NCBI RefSeq assembly: GCF_000014185.1
Contig: NC_008148.1
Location: forward strand, 2,398,001 to 2,462,000
Source of the DNA: Rubrobacter xylanophilus DSM 9941
GTDB taxonomy: Bacteria; Actinomycetota; Rubrobacteria; Rubrobacterales; Rubrobacteraceae
Direction: 5' to 3'
DNA: 64,000 bases
The translations under genes were made by a program, and so were the position numbers. Positions within the stretch are counted from its first letter, which is position 1, and every line of letters starts with the position of its first letter. Positions 33,214 through 41,784 of the stretch are shown piece by piece. The notes under the pieces are model-generated. The model was not told the origin of the DNA, did not search any database, and was given only the letters and a program-made list of their open reading frames with translations.

Positions 33214-33465
33214 CCACACCGCCATCGCCGAAGCCTCCGGCAAAACCGGGTCCTCGCCGCGCTCGTCTACGCCCTGCACAGCGTAATCCGGGAGGTGCTC
33301 TACCTGAACATCTCCCCCGAGGAGGGGAGGGAGGTCGTGCGGCAGCACATCGCCGTGGCGCGCGAGATCTTCCGCGGCGACCCCGGGGGGGCCGCCCGGG
33401 CCATGGAGGAGCACCTCGACTACCTGGACCGGCTGAAGGTGTGGCGCCGGCGCGACGGGGGCTGA
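33214..33465 (+). pseudogene. GntR-family FCD-domain remnant, frameshifted
   Basis: VHTAIAEASG, then after a two-base surplus in the AAAA run near 33243, RVLAALVYALHSVIREVL and onward to AMEEHLDYLDRLKVWRRRDGG and TGA 33463-33465. This is the C-terminal half of a FadR/FCD-type effector domain. The winged helix and first half are missing. Its left end abuts the hydratase remnant. It ends eight bases before the -35 of the next gene, suggesting the lost regulator once controlled that acyl-CoA dehydrogenase. Confidence 0.75.
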
Positions 33466-33472
33466 GGGGCGG

Positions 33473-33501
33473 TTGCGGCGCCCGGGGCGCTGTGCAAGAA
33501 T
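33473..33501 (+). promoter_or_regulatory. promoter of acyl-CoA dehydrogenase
   Basis: TTGCGG (33473-33478) and AAGAAT (33496-33501) are 17 bases apart. Confidence 0.4.
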
Positions 33502-33537
33502 CGGCCGGTCGCAAGAGAGGGAGAGGGAGGAAAGAGC

Positions 33538-34776
33538 TTGGACTTCGCCTACTCCGAGAAGGTGCAGGAGCTGCGCTCGCGACTCGTCCGGTTCATGGAG
33601 GAGTTCGTCTACCCAAACGAGAGCACCTACAAGCGGCAGCTCGAAGAGGCCACCGCCCGCGGCGAGCGCTGGACCATCCCGCCCGTCATGGAGAAGCTCA
33701 AGCGGGAGGCCCGTTCCCGGGGGCTCTGGAACCTCTTCCTGCCCGAGAGCGAGTACGGGGCGGGGCTCAAAAACGTCGAGTACGCCCCGCTGTGCGAGAT
33801 CATGGGCCGCAGCCCCATAGCCCCCGAGGTCTTCAACTGCAACGCCCCGGACACCGGCAACATGGAGGTTCTGGTCCGCTACGGCACCGAGGAGCAGAAG
33901 GAGCGCTGGCTCAAGCCGCTGCTGGAGGGCGAGATCCGCTCCTGCTTCGCCATGACCGAGCCCGACGTGGCCTCCTCCGACGCCACGAACATCCGGGGCA
34001 GCATCCGGCGCGACGGCGACCACTACGTCATAAACGCCCGCAAGTGGTGGATCACCGGCGCCGGCGACCCCCGCTGCAAGATATGCATCTTTATGGGCAA
34101 GACCGACCCCGAGGCGCCGCGCTACGAGCAGCAGTCCATGATCCTCGTCCCCATGGACACCCCCGGCGTGAGGGTCGAGCGCACCCTCCCCGTCTTCGGC
34201 TACGACGACGCCCCGCACGGGCACGCCGAGCTCGTCTTCGAGAACGTCCGGGTCCCCAGGGAGAACATCATCTGGGGCGAGGGCAAGGGCTTCGCCATAG
34301 CCCAGGGGCGCCTCGGCCCCGGCCGCATCCACCACTGCATGCGCCTCATCGGGGTCGCCGAGCGGGCCCTCGACCTCATGTGCGAGCGGGTGAAGGGCCG
34401 GGTCGCCTTCGGCAAGCCGCTCTCCGAGCAGGGCGTCATCCAGCAGTGGATCGCCGACTCCCGCATGGAGATAGAGCAGGCCCGGCTCCTCACCCTCAAG
34501 GCGGCCTACATGATGGACCATGTGGGCAACAAGGAGGCCCGCAGCGAGATCGCCCAGATAAAGGTCGTGGCCCCCAACGTCGCCCTGCGGGTCCTGGACC
34601 GCGCCATCCAGGCCCACGGCGGGGGCGGCGTCTCAGACGACTTCCCCCTCGCCTACCTCTGGGCCTCCTCCCGTACCCTGCGCCTCGCCGACGGCCCGGA
34701 CGAGGTCCACCGCGCCCAGATAGCCCGCCTGGAGCTGAAGAAGGAGCGCCGGCCCTCCTCCTACCGGCCCGCATAA
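33538..34776 (+). CDS. acyl-CoA dehydrogenase, ACAD10/11-like
   Basis: FAD acyl-CoA dehydrogenase of 412 residues. Motifs: [17 protein letters not shown] for FAD/substrate, [28 protein letters not shown], and the C-terminal [18 protein letters not shown]. The sequence type is that of the ACAD10/11 group, which often handles long-chain or 4-hydroxyacyl substrates and lacks the classical C-terminal catalytic Glu position. TTG 33538 follows GGGAGGAAAG. A hydratase remnant and an FCD-regulator remnant lie just upstream. Confidence 0.9.
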   Translation: MDFAYSEKVQELRSRLVRFMEEFVYPNESTYKRQLEEATARGERWTIPPVMEKLKREARSRGLWNLFLPESEYGAGLKNVEYAPLCEIMGRSPIAPEVFNCNAPDTGNMEVLVRYGTEEQKERWLKPLLEGEIRSCFAMTEPDVASSDATNIRGSIRRDGDHYVINARKWWITGAGDPRCKICIFMGKTDPEAPRYEQQSMILVPMDTPGVRVERTLPVFGYDDAPHGHAELVFENVRVPRENIIWGEGKGFAIAQGRLGPGRIHHCMRLIGVAERALDLMCERVKGRVAFGKPLSEQGVIQQWIADSRMEIEQARLLTLKAAYMMDHVGNKEARSEIAQIKVVAPNVALRVLDRAIQAHGGGGVSDDFPLAYLWASSRTLRLADGPDEVHRAQIARLELKKERRPSSYRPA

Positions 34777-34790
34777 GCCCCGCTTTACCT

Positions 34791-34832
34791 CCCCCGCCCC
34801 TTGGTATACAGCCCCCGCCCCTTGGTATACAG
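34791..34832 (+). repeat. 21-bp tandem duplication carrying two extended -10 boxes
   Basis: Positions 34791-34811 and 34812-34832 are identical. Each copy contains TTGGTATACAG, that is, TGG followed by TATACA, an extended -10 element (34802-34810 and 34823-34831). The following fatty-acid transporter may therefore have two promoters 21 bases apart. Confidence 0.85.
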
Positions 34833-34866
34833 TACACGCCGGTGGCGGAACGAGGAGGAGGGGAGA

Positions 34867-36261
34867 ATGCAGGAGCGGCTCAGCGCCCCGCGCAGCTTCG
34901 GGGGAAACAGGGTGACCGGCTTCTTCGTCGGGCTCGCCGAGAGGTACCTGCCGGACGCCTACCTCTTCGCGGTCGTGCTCACCCTCATAGCCGGCCTGCT
35001 CACGGCCATCTTCGTCACGGCGGACATCTTCGTGTTGGTGGACGCCTGGTACAACGGGATGTGGAACATCCTCACCTTCGCCCTGCAGATGGCGCTCATC
35101 CTGCTCACCGGCTACACCGTGGCCCGCTCGCGGCCCGTCTCGCGGCTGCTCGACTGGATAGCCTCCAAGCCCAAGAACCAGGGGCAGGCGCTCGCCTTCA
35201 TCATCGTCGTCTCCTCCGTCGCCAGCCTCATCAACTGGGGCTTCGGGCTGGTCGTCGCCGCGATCATGGCCCGCTACATCGGCAAGCGGCTGGAGAACGT
35301 GGACTACGCCATCCTGGTCTCCGCCGGGTACGCCGGGTTCATCGTGTGGGCCAGCGGCCTCTCCTCCTCCATAGCCCTCGCCGTCTCCACCCCCGGCAGC
35401 GAGGCCAACATAACCCAGCAGGTCACCGGGCAGGTGCTGGACTTCGGCCGGACCATCCTCACCTGGTGGAACATCGTCCCCGTGGTGCTCATCGTCGTGC
35501 TGCTCGTCCCCCTGTACTGGTGGATGATGCCCAAGCGGCCCGAGCACATGCGCAAGGTCGACCGCGCCCTGCTCGCCCGCGAGGACGAGGAGGCCGGGCG
35601 GGCGGAGACCCCGGACACCCCGGCCGGCAGGCTGGAGCGCTTCTGGCCCCTCAACCTCGCGATAGCCGGCGCCATCTTCCTCTACTTCGGGCATCAGCTC
35701 GCCGCCGGCGAGTTCGTCTTCGACTTCAACGCCGTCATCGCGCTGTTTCTGGCTGTCGGCCTGATCCTCCACTGGACCCCCATCTCCTACGTCCGGTCCT
35801 TCACCGGCAGCGCGGGGGCCATGGGCCCCATAGCCCTCCAGTACCCGCTCTACGGCGGCATCCAGGGGCTCATGGTGCTCACCGTGGGCGGGATCAGCCT
35901 CGCCGGGACCATCGCCGACTGGTTCCTGGCCTTCTCCAACGAGTACACCTTCGCCTTCTGGACCTTCGTCTCCTCCAACGTCATCAGCCTCTTCATCCCC
36001 TCCGGCGGCGGGCACTGGGTGGTGCAGGGGCCGGTGATGGTCCCGGCGGCCGAGAGGCTCGGCGTGGACCAGGGGCTGACCGCGATGGCGGTGGCCTGGG
36101 GGGAGGGGACGGCGAACATGGTGCAGCCCTTCTGGGCGCTCCCCATTCTGGGCATCGTGGGCCTCGGGATCCGGGACATCATGGGCTACGGGGTCTTCAC
36201 CCTCGGGCTGAGCTTCGCGATCTACGGGGCCTTCACCCTCATAGCCCCCTTCTTCCTGTAG
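34867..36261 (+). CDS. atoE: short-chain fatty acid transporter, AtoE family
   Basis: An inner-membrane permease of 464 residues with about 10-12 hydrophobic segments. Family-specific stretches: RYLPDAYLFAVVLTLIAG near the N-terminus, ASLINWGFGLVVAAIMAR, and FIPSGGGHWVVQGPVMVPAA with GTANMVQPFWALPILG near the end. It imports butyrate/acetoacetate-type acids, which would feed the acyl-CoA and PHB genes of this window. ATG 34867 follows GAGGAGGGGAG. It lies 90 bases after the acyl-CoA dehydrogenase. Confidence 0.92.
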   Translation: MQERLSAPRSFGGNRVTGFFVGLAERYLPDAYLFAVVLTLIAGLLTAIFVTADIFVLVDAWYNGMWNILTFALQMALILLTGYTVARSRPVSRLLDWIASKPKNQGQALAFIIVVSSVASLINWGFGLVVAAIMARYIGKRLENVDYAILVSAGYAGFIVWASGLSSSIALAVSTPGSEANITQQVTGQVLDFGRTILTWWNIVPVVLIVVLLVPLYWWMMPKRPEHMRKVDRALLAREDEEAGRAETPDTPAGRLERFWPLNLAIAGAIFLYFGHQLAAGEFVFDFNAVIALFLAVGLILHWTPISYVRSFTGSAGAMGPIALQYPLYGGIQGLMVLTVGGISLAGTIADWFLAFSNEYTFAFWTFVSSNVISLFIPSGGGHWVVQGPVMVPAAERLGVDQGLTAMAVAWGEGTANMVQPFWALPILGIVGLGIRDIMGYGVFTLGLSFAIYGAFTLIAPFFL

Positions 36262-36323
36262 CCGGGGATAGAATAGTGGGCGATCGTCGTTCTGCGAGCA
36301 CGGAGGCTGAAAGAGCGTCTACC

Positions 36324-36536
36324 ATGGCCATAGAGATGATCGGGGGCGTCATCGTCAACGAGCGGGGCACCGTGGTCACCTTCCGCCAGAAGTGCGAGAA
36401 CTGCGGCTACGTCTTCGACTTCAACAAGACCACCATAGTCCCGGCCTACGCCTCGCGGAAGGTGCGCCCGTTCACCTGCCCCGAGTGCGGCAACCGGCAG
36501 GAGGTCGTAGCCCGGCACTACCGGGAGGACGGCTAG
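36324..36536 (+). CDS. small zinc-ribbon protein
   Basis: A 70-residue protein with two CxxC knuckles: Cys24/Cys27 (KCENCGY) and Cys52/Cys55 (TCPECGN), one zinc ribbon. A TAGAAT -10 box is at 36269-36274. The function is unknown; such proteins bind nucleic acid or act as metal chaperones. Its stop codon shares a CTAG with the convergent sortase gene. It is too short for confident homology, but the ribbon is clear and codon use matches neighbours. Confidence 0.75.
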   Translation: MAIEMIGGVIVNERGTVVTFRQKCENCGYVFDFNKTTIVPAYASRKVRPFTCPECGNRQEVVARHYREDG

Positions 36537-37183
36537 CCCCCGGCGCTCGCCTGCACCGGGGGCTCCACCACCTCCACCAGCTCGGCCTGCACCACGAGGC
36601 GCCTGGAGTAGTCCGGCAGCGTGCAGGCCTGCAGCGAGACGATGTTCTTGCCGGGGATGGGGCGCGTCACCGAGGTTCTGTCCGGCGGGACGACCAGCCT
36701 GCGGAACACGCTGTAGACGTACCGGCGGCCCTCGGCGTCCCGGAGCACCACCTTGTCCCCCTCCCTGAGCTTGTGCAGGTCGTAGAAGACCAGGAAGCTG
36801 CCGGTCCCCCAGTACCCGAGCCGGTGGCCGGCGATGTACACGTTCGCCTCCCGCTCCCAGGGGAAGCCGGTGCCCTTGAGGTGTATGGCCCCCGCGTTCA
36901 GGGCGGCCTCGTTCGTGGAGGATGCGGTGTAGACCGGGATGTTCTTCACCCGCTTCATCTTCGGGACCGTCAGGTGCAGCGTGTGGTCCGCGGGGGCTGA
37001 GGCGACGCGGGCGTGGCCCGAGACCCGCATGTCCACGAGCAGCCAGGCGAAGGCGAAGAGCACCAGTCCGACGCCGCAGGCGGCGATCATCCGCCGCCGG
37101 TGGAAGGTCCGCCCTCCCCCCCTCCGCCTCCTGCGCCGCCGGCGCCCGCCGCTCGTCCAGTCTCCGAAACGCTCGGCCCTCAC
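36533..37183 (-). CDS. class E sortase
   Basis: A membrane-bound transpeptidase that links surface proteins to the cell wall. It has 216 residues: a basic N-terminus (eight Arg in a row), one membrane helix (residues 33-50), then the sortase barrel with His120 in YIAGHRLG, Cys187 in LQACTLP and Arg194/195 in SRRLVV. Class E enzymes are typical of high-GC Gram-positives. GTG 37183 is eight bases after a TATCAT -10 box (37197-37192) without a ribosome site, so it may be leaderless. No LPXTG/LAXTG substrate is encoded in the window. Confidence 0.9.
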   Translation of the reverse strand: MRAERFGDWTSGGRRRRRRRRGGGRTFHRRRMIAACGVGLVLFAFAWLLVDMRVSGHARVASAPADHTLHLTVPKMKRVKNIPVYTASSTNEAALNAGAIHLKGTGFPWEREANVYIAGHRLGYWGTGSFLVFYDLHKLREGDKVVLRDAEGRRYVYSVFRRLVVPPDRTSVTRPIPGKNIVSLQACTLPDYSRRLVVQAELVEVVEPPVQASAGG

Positions 37184-37213
37184 GGGCGCATATGATACAG
37201 CAAAGGGGGGTGC

Positions 37214-38149
37214 CTACCTGCGGTGGCGCGGGTCGAGGGCGTCGCGCAAGCCGTCGCCCACGAAGTTCACCGAGAGCACGGCCAGGGCGATGGCTATGCC
37301 GGGGAACAGGATGGCGTGCTGGCCGTTGACGAAGACCCCGAAGCCGCTGCGGAAGGCGTCGGTGAGCATCGCCCCCCACTCGGGGGTGGGCGGCTGGGCC
37401 CCGAGCCCCAGAAAGGAGAGCGCCGCCACGTCCAGGATCGCGGTGGCCAGCGCCAGGGTCGCCTGCACGATCAGGGGGGCCATGCTGTTGGGAAGGATGG
37501 CGGAGAAGATGATGCGGGCGTGCGAGGCCCCGATGGCCCGCTCGGCCTCCACGTAGTCCCGCTCCCGGACGCTGATGACCGAGGAGCGGACCACCCGGGC
37601 TATCTGCGGCAGGAGCACTATCCCCACCGCCAGCATCGCGTTGGCGAGCCCCTGCCCGAGGATGGTGACGATCACGATGGCCAGCAGGATGCTCGGGAAG
37701 GCCAGGAGCACGTCCATCAGGCGCATCAGCACCGAGTCGACCCACCGCCCGGCGTACCCGGACACCACCCCCACCAGCGTCCCGGCCACCGTGGCGAAGG
37801 CCACGGCGGCTATGCCCGCGGTGAGCGAGACCCGCGCGCCGTAGATGACCCTGGAGAGTATGTCCCGCCCCAGCTCGTCCTGCCCGAGCGGGTGCTCCGC
37901 GCTCGGCGGCGCGAACTTCTCCGTGAGGTTCTGGGCCAGCGGGTCGTAGGGCGCTATGAGCGGCGCGAAGACCGCCATGACCACGAACGCCGCCATGACG
38001 GCGGCCCCGGCGACCGCCAGCCGGTTGGAGACGAAGGCCCGCCGGAAGTCGCTCCAGCGGGTGCGGGTGCGCACCGCCTCCGGGGCGGCCAGCTCCGGCC
38101 CCGCGACCGGGCCGCCCCCCGAGCCCTTGGGGAGCCTCGCCTCGGCCAT
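37214..38149 (-). CDS. dppC: peptide/nickel ABC transporter permease, DppC type
   Basis: Inner-membrane permease of 311 residues. It has an N-terminal cytoplasmic tail, a first helix with a conserved aspartate-rich loop (HPLGQDELGRDILSRVIYGAR, residues 90-110, the DppC/OppC signature), and the EAA loop RDYVEAERAIGASHARIIFSAILPNS. It pairs with DppB encoded upstream, whose stop is two bases away. The window lacks the ATPase genes dppD/dppF, which should be elsewhere. Confidence 0.92.
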   Translation of the reverse strand: MAEARLPKGSGGGPVAGPELAAPEAVRTRTRWSDFRRAFVSNRLAVAGAAVMAAFVVMAVFAPLIAPYDPLAQNLTEKFAPPSAEHPLGQDELGRDILSRVIYGARVSLTAGIAAVAFATVAGTLVGVVSGYAGRWVDSVLMRLMDVLLAFPSILLAIVIVTILGQGLANAMLAVGIVLLPQIARVVRSSVISVRERDYVEAERAIGASHARIIFSAILPNSMAPLIVQATLALATAILDVAALSFLGLGAQPPTPEWGAMLTDAFRSGFGVFVNGQHAILFPGIAIALAVLSVNFVGDGLRDALDPRHRR

Positions 38150-38151
38150 CC

Positions 38152-39153
38152 CTAGTACCTCACCCGCGGGTCGAGCACCGCGTACAGGATGTCCACCACC
38201 AGGTTCACCAGCACGAAGAAGAACGCCCCGTAGAGGACCACGCCCTGGATCATCGGGTAGTCCCGCCGGTAGATGGACTCGAGCGCGATCTGCCCGATCC
38301 CGTCCCACGAGAAGATGGTCTCGGTGAGCACCGCCCCGCCCATGAGGAGCCCGAACTGCAGCCCTATGACCGTGACGACCGGGAGCATGGCGTTCCGGAG
38401 GGCGTGCTTGAAGACCACCCGCCAGGGGGTGACCCCCTTGGCGTGGGCGGTGCGGATGTAGTCCTCCCCCATCACCTCCAGCATCGCGCTGCGGGTCATC
38501 CGGGTGACCACCGCCATCGGGATGGTGCCGAGCGCCACGGCCGGCAGGATTAGGTGCTTCACCCCGTCCCACAGCCCGGCGAAATTCCCCGTGAGGATGG
38601 CGTCCGGCACGACCATGCCGGTGATGCGGACGATCTCCACCCCGCTGCTGAGCCTCCCCGGGAACGGCAGGAGGTCCAGCCTGACGGTGAAGACGACCAC
38701 GAGCACCAGCGCGAGCCAGAAGATGGGCATGGAGACCCCGGTGAGCGCCACCACGGAGGTGAGCCGGTCTATCCAGGAGTACTGCCTGACCGCGGCGAGC
38801 ACCCCCACCGGGATGCCCACCGCCACCGCGAAGAGCAGCGCCGCCAGGGTGAGCTCCAGCGTGGCCGGGAAGCGGTCGAGCAGCTCCACGGTAACCGGCC
38901 GGCCGGTGACGATCGACTCGCCAAGATCCCCGGTGAGCGCGTCCCTGAGAAAGATGACGTACTGGGTGAGCGGGTCCTCGTTGAGCCCGAGCCGCTCCCT
39001 GAGCCGCTCGACCTGCTCGGGGGTGGCCTGCTGGCCCAGCAGGATCTGGGCCGGGTCGCCGGGGATGGCCCGGACCATGAAGAACACGATGACCGACACC
39101 CCGAAGAGGACCGGGATGATCTGGAGCAGCCGCCGCGCGATGTACGTGGTCAG
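38152..39153 (-). CDS. dppB: peptide/nickel ABC transporter permease, DppB type, predicted CTG start
   Basis: Permease of 333 residues with six membrane helices, the periplasmic loop IPGDPAQILLGQQATPEQVERL, and the EAA loop EDYIRTAHAKGVTPWRVVFKHALRN. Starting at the first GTG (39099) would cut the N-terminal helix. The frame continues to a CTG at 39153, giving MTTYIARRLLQIIPVLFGVSV, the canonical DppB N-terminus. GGAGG lies nine bases before the CTG, and no ATG/GTG/TTG is available. Co-transcribed with dppA and dppC, downstream of a hairpin. Confidence 0.88.
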   Translation of the reverse strand: MTTYIARRLLQIIPVLFGVSVIVFFMVRAIPGDPAQILLGQQATPEQVERLRERLGLNEDPLTQYVIFLRDALTGDLGESIVTGRPVTVELLDRFPATLELTLAALLFAVAVGIPVGVLAAVRQYSWIDRLTSVVALTGVSMPIFWLALVLVVVFTVRLDLLPFPGRLSSGVEIVRITGMVVPDAILTGNFAGLWDGVKHLILPAVALGTIPMAVVTRMTRSAMLEVMGEDYIRTAHAKGVTPWRVVFKHALRNAMLPVVTVIGLQFGLLMGGAVLTETIFSWDGIGQIALESIYRRDYPMIQGVVLYGAFFFVLVNLVVDILYAVLDPRVRY

Positions 39154-39173
39154 GGTGAGCCACCTCCTCTTCG

Positions 39174-39207
39174 GGGGAGCGCCGGGGGAAGCCCCCCGGC
39201 GCTCCCC
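39174..39207 (-). terminator. attenuating hairpin between dppA and dppB
   Basis: A perfect 15-bp stem (39174-39188 with 39193-39207) with an AAGC loop lies in the 72-base gap. Such hairpins commonly stabilise the binding-protein mRNA and reduce permease expression. Confidence 0.75.
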
Positions 39208-39225
39208 GCAGGCAGAGAGCCCCTC

Positions 39226-40923
39226 TTACCCGGAGATCTTCACGGAGTTGAACGACTCGCCGCCGGTCGGGCTCGGGTGGTAGCCCCGCACGGAGTTCTG
39301 GAAGCCCAGCGGCGGCTCGGCGTAGGCTATGGGGGCCCAGGGGGCGTCTTCGTGGACGATCTCCTGCGCCCGGACGTAGAGCCTCCGCCGCTCGTCCTCG
39401 TCTATGGTGGAGGCGGCCCGCTCCAGGATCCTGTCGAGCTCCGGGTTCTTGTAGTAGGCGACGTTCTGCGCGTCGGTCTTCGTGGCGGTCTTGCTGGAGA
39501 GCAGCACGTTGAGGAAGTTGTCCGGGTCGCCGTTGTCCCCGGTCCACCCGAGCAGGCACATGTCGTGGGCCCCCCGGCCGGTCTCCTCGAGGTAGGTCCC
39601 CCACTCGCGGGTCACCAGCCTCACGTCGATGCCGACCTCCTTGAGGTCGCGCTGCATGGCCTGGGCTATGCCCTTGCCGTCGGGCATGTAAGGGCGCGGG
39701 ATGGGCATGTACCACAGCTCGGCCTCGAACCCGTCCCCGAGCCCGGCCTCCCGCAGCAGCCGCCGCGCCCGCTCGGGGTCGTACTCGTAGGGCTCGGTCT
39801 CCTCCCGGAAGTACGGGATGGTCGGCGGGTAGGGGTTGGAGGCCACCTGCCCGGTGTCCCCGAAGAAGGCCTCCACGATCTCGGGCATGTTTATGGCGTG
39901 CGCCACCGCCAGCCGCACCCGCCGGTCGTTGAAGGGCTCCTTCTGGACGTTCATCGCCAGGTACCCGATGTTCATCGGCGGCCGGGTTATGACCTTGAGG
40001 TTGGGGTCCTCCTCGATGGTCGGCACGTCGTCCGGGGTGAGCCCGTCGGCCCCGGAGAGCTGGCCGCCGGAGAGCGCCGCGACCCGCGCGGTGTTGTCCG
40101 GGATGGAGCGGAAGACCACCCGGTCCACGAACGGCCCGCCGCCGCCCTCCTCCTCGGGCAGGTCGGTCCCCCACCAGTCGGGGTTCTTCTCGAGCCTGAC
40201 CGTCGAGCCCTGGTCCCAGGAGACGAACTTGAAGGGCCCGGTGCCCACCGGGTTCTTCCAGAACCGCTCGACGTCCTCCCTTATGGCCTTGGGGGAGGCG
40301 ATCCCGAAGGGGCTCATGGCTATGTTGCGCAGGAAGGGGGCCTGCACCTCCCTGAGGGTGAACCGGACGGTGCGCTCGTCCACCGCCTCCACGCTCTCTA
40401 TGACGGAGTCGTCGTCGAAGCCGCCGAACATGCCCGCGTAGTAGGCGAAGTTGGAGCTCTGGCTCCCGCCGCCCTTGTGGTAGGGGCTGCCCGTGTTCTT
40501 CCAGCGCTCGAAGTTGAAGACCACGGCCTCGGCGTTGAAGGGCTCCCCGTCGTGGAACCTGACGCCCTCGCGCAGCCTGAAGGTGTAGACGCGGCCGCCC
40601 TCCTCGGGCTCCGGGACCTCGGTGGCCAGCGCCGGCACGAGGTCCGTAGTCTCGGGCTTGAAGTCCAGCAGCCCGTCGAACACCTGCCGGCACACGATGA
40701 GCGACTCGCCGTCGGTGACGTTTATGGGGTCCAGCCCCACGGAGTCCGCGCCGCGCCCGAAGGTGAAGACGTTCTCTCCCCCGCCGCCCTGCTGGCCGCC
40801 GCCGATGGTCTCCCCGCCGCCGCACCCGGCCACGCCGAGCAGGGCGGCCCCTGCCAGGCCGGCCCCGCCGAGCTGCAGAAACTCCCTGCGGCTTAGCCCG
40901 CGTATCCCTCTCATCTCCGTCAT
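39226..40923 (-). CDS. dppA: peptide-family (SBP_bac_5) ABC transporter binding lipoprotein, Tat-type signal
   Basis: Extracellular solute-binding protein of 565 residues, family 5. The N-terminus RGLSRREFLQLGGAG carries a twin-arginine-like motif, followed by hydrophobic residues and the lipobox LGVAGC, so it is probably exported folded and lipid-anchored. Family motifs: REGVRFHDGEPFNAEAVVFNFER, NPVGTGPFKFVSW, FNDRRVRLAVAHAIN. ATG 40923 follows AAAGGAGCCGGTG; a longer frame upstream has no ribosome site. The substrate may be a dipeptide, oligopeptide, glutathione or heme. Confidence 0.9.
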   Translation of the reverse strand: MTEMRGIRGLSRREFLQLGGAGLAGAALLGVAGCGGGETIGGGQQGGGGENVFTFGRGADSVGLDPINVTDGESLIVCRQVFDGLLDFKPETTDLVPALATEVPEPEEGGRVYTFRLREGVRFHDGEPFNAEAVVFNFERWKNTGSPYHKGGGSQSSNFAYYAGMFGGFDDDSVIESVEAVDERTVRFTLREVQAPFLRNIAMSPFGIASPKAIREDVERFWKNPVGTGPFKFVSWDQGSTVRLEKNPDWWGTDLPEEEGGGGPFVDRVVFRSIPDNTARVAALSGGQLSGADGLTPDDVPTIEEDPNLKVITRPPMNIGYLAMNVQKEPFNDRRVRLAVAHAINMPEIVEAFFGDTGQVASNPYPPTIPYFREETEPYEYDPERARRLLREAGLGDGFEAELWYMPIPRPYMPDGKGIAQAMQRDLKEVGIDVRLVTREWGTYLEETGRGAHDMCLLGWTGDNGDPDNFLNVLLSSKTATKTDAQNVAYYKNPELDRILERAASTIDEDERRRLYVRAQEIVHEDAPWAPIAYAEPPLGFQNSVRGYHPSPTGGESFNSVKISG

Positions 40924-40936
40924 CACCGGCTCCTTT

Positions 40937-40957
40937 CGCTTTTCGCCACGAAAAGCG
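40937..40957 (-). promoter_or_regulatory. hairpin directly upstream of dppA ribosome site
   Basis: A perfect 9-bp inverted repeat CGCTTTTCG/CGAAAAGCG with a three-base loop ends one base before AAAGGAG of dppA. It could be an operator or a translational control/stability hairpin. Confidence 0.5.
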
Positions 40958-41009
40958 TCCCATACGATCATGCGAACGCGAGTAACTTAGCATCACTCGA
41001 GCCGCCCCG

Positions 41010-41759
41010 CTACAGCAGCCCCATCTGCCCCTCCCTCCGCAGACGGTTGGCCGCGTTGTGCGCCTGCCGGGTGGGCTCGGGGAGACGGTAGCGGGAGCAG
41101 CAGGCGAGCACGAGCTCCACCGCGCTGTCGAGGTCTATGCGGTTGCCGACGGAGACAAAGACGGGCGAGACCCGCCTCCGAGTCCGCACGACCCTCCCCA
41201 CGACCTCCCCCCCGTGGACGAGGTCGGAGACGCTGCCTCTCTCCTCCCCGGGCTCCCGAAAGCCGCCGACGAGCCGGCTCTTGGCGCACCCGACGGTGGG
41301 AACGTCCACGAAGAGCCCCACGTGGCAGGCGAGCCCCATCCTCCGGGGATGCGCCCTCCCCTGCGCGTCGCAGATGAGCGCGTCCACCGGCGTCTCGACC
41401 GCCCGGAGCGCCCCGATGACGGCCGGCACCTCCCGGAAGGCGAGAAGCCCGGGGATGTAGGGGAAGCGGAGCGGGGCCTCGAACCCCCGGACCTCGACGA
41501 CCGAAAGCCCCGGAAAGTCCAGCACGGCGACGGTGGCGTACGCCACGCCGTCCTGGGTGGAGACGTCCGCCCCGGCCACGTGCCGAACCCGCCCCACCTC
41601 CAGCGGCGGCCCCTCCTCCACGCGCCCCGCAAGCTCCTCCTGCAGCCGCCGCGCCTCCGCCGGCGCGAGGTCGAAGCCGTGAACCTCCCGAACCCTCAAG
41701 GATCCCCCGGCAAAAGAGAAGTCCCGGCCGATGGTATCTGGAGGGGGGAACGGTCCCAT
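41010..41759 (-). CDS. nfi: endonuclease V (deoxyinosine-specific)
   Basis: DNA repair nuclease that cuts near deoxyinosine. 249 residues from ATG 41759; the family is nearer 220-230, and a TTG at codon 21 is a possible later start. Conserved residues: Asp65 in VAGADVS, FPYIPGLLAFREVPA, the Asp in CDAQGRAHPRRMGLACHVG and Lys in GCAKSRLVG. The usual DGHG has become DAQG, but the Asp and HPRR remain. An array of 11-bp repeats lies 40-106 bases upstream, so regulated expression is likely. Confidence 0.9.
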   Translation of the reverse strand: MGPFPPPDTIGRDFSFAGGSLRVREVHGFDLAPAEARRLQEELAGRVEEGPPLEVGRVRHVAGADVSTQDGVAYATVAVLDFPGLSVVEVRGFEAPLRFPYIPGLLAFREVPAVIGALRAVETPVDALICDAQGRAHPRRMGLACHVGLFVDVPTVGCAKSRLVGGFREPGEERGSVSDLVHGGEVVGRVVRTRRRVSPVFVSVGNRIDLDSAVELVLACCSRYRLPEPTRQAHNAANRLRREGQMGLL

Positions 41760-41784
41760 CGGCCGGGGCCCGATCTACGCCTTA

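Noticed and set aside
36324-36536. Zinc-ribbon gene as a toxin-antitoxin or phage protein
   Set aside because: It stands alone with normal codon use and no partner gene; only the ribbon itself is supported.
37214-40996. Apparent 1260-codon minus-strand frame
   Set aside because: Only the last 311 codons are real (dppC). The rest is an out-of-frame shadow of dppA and dppB.
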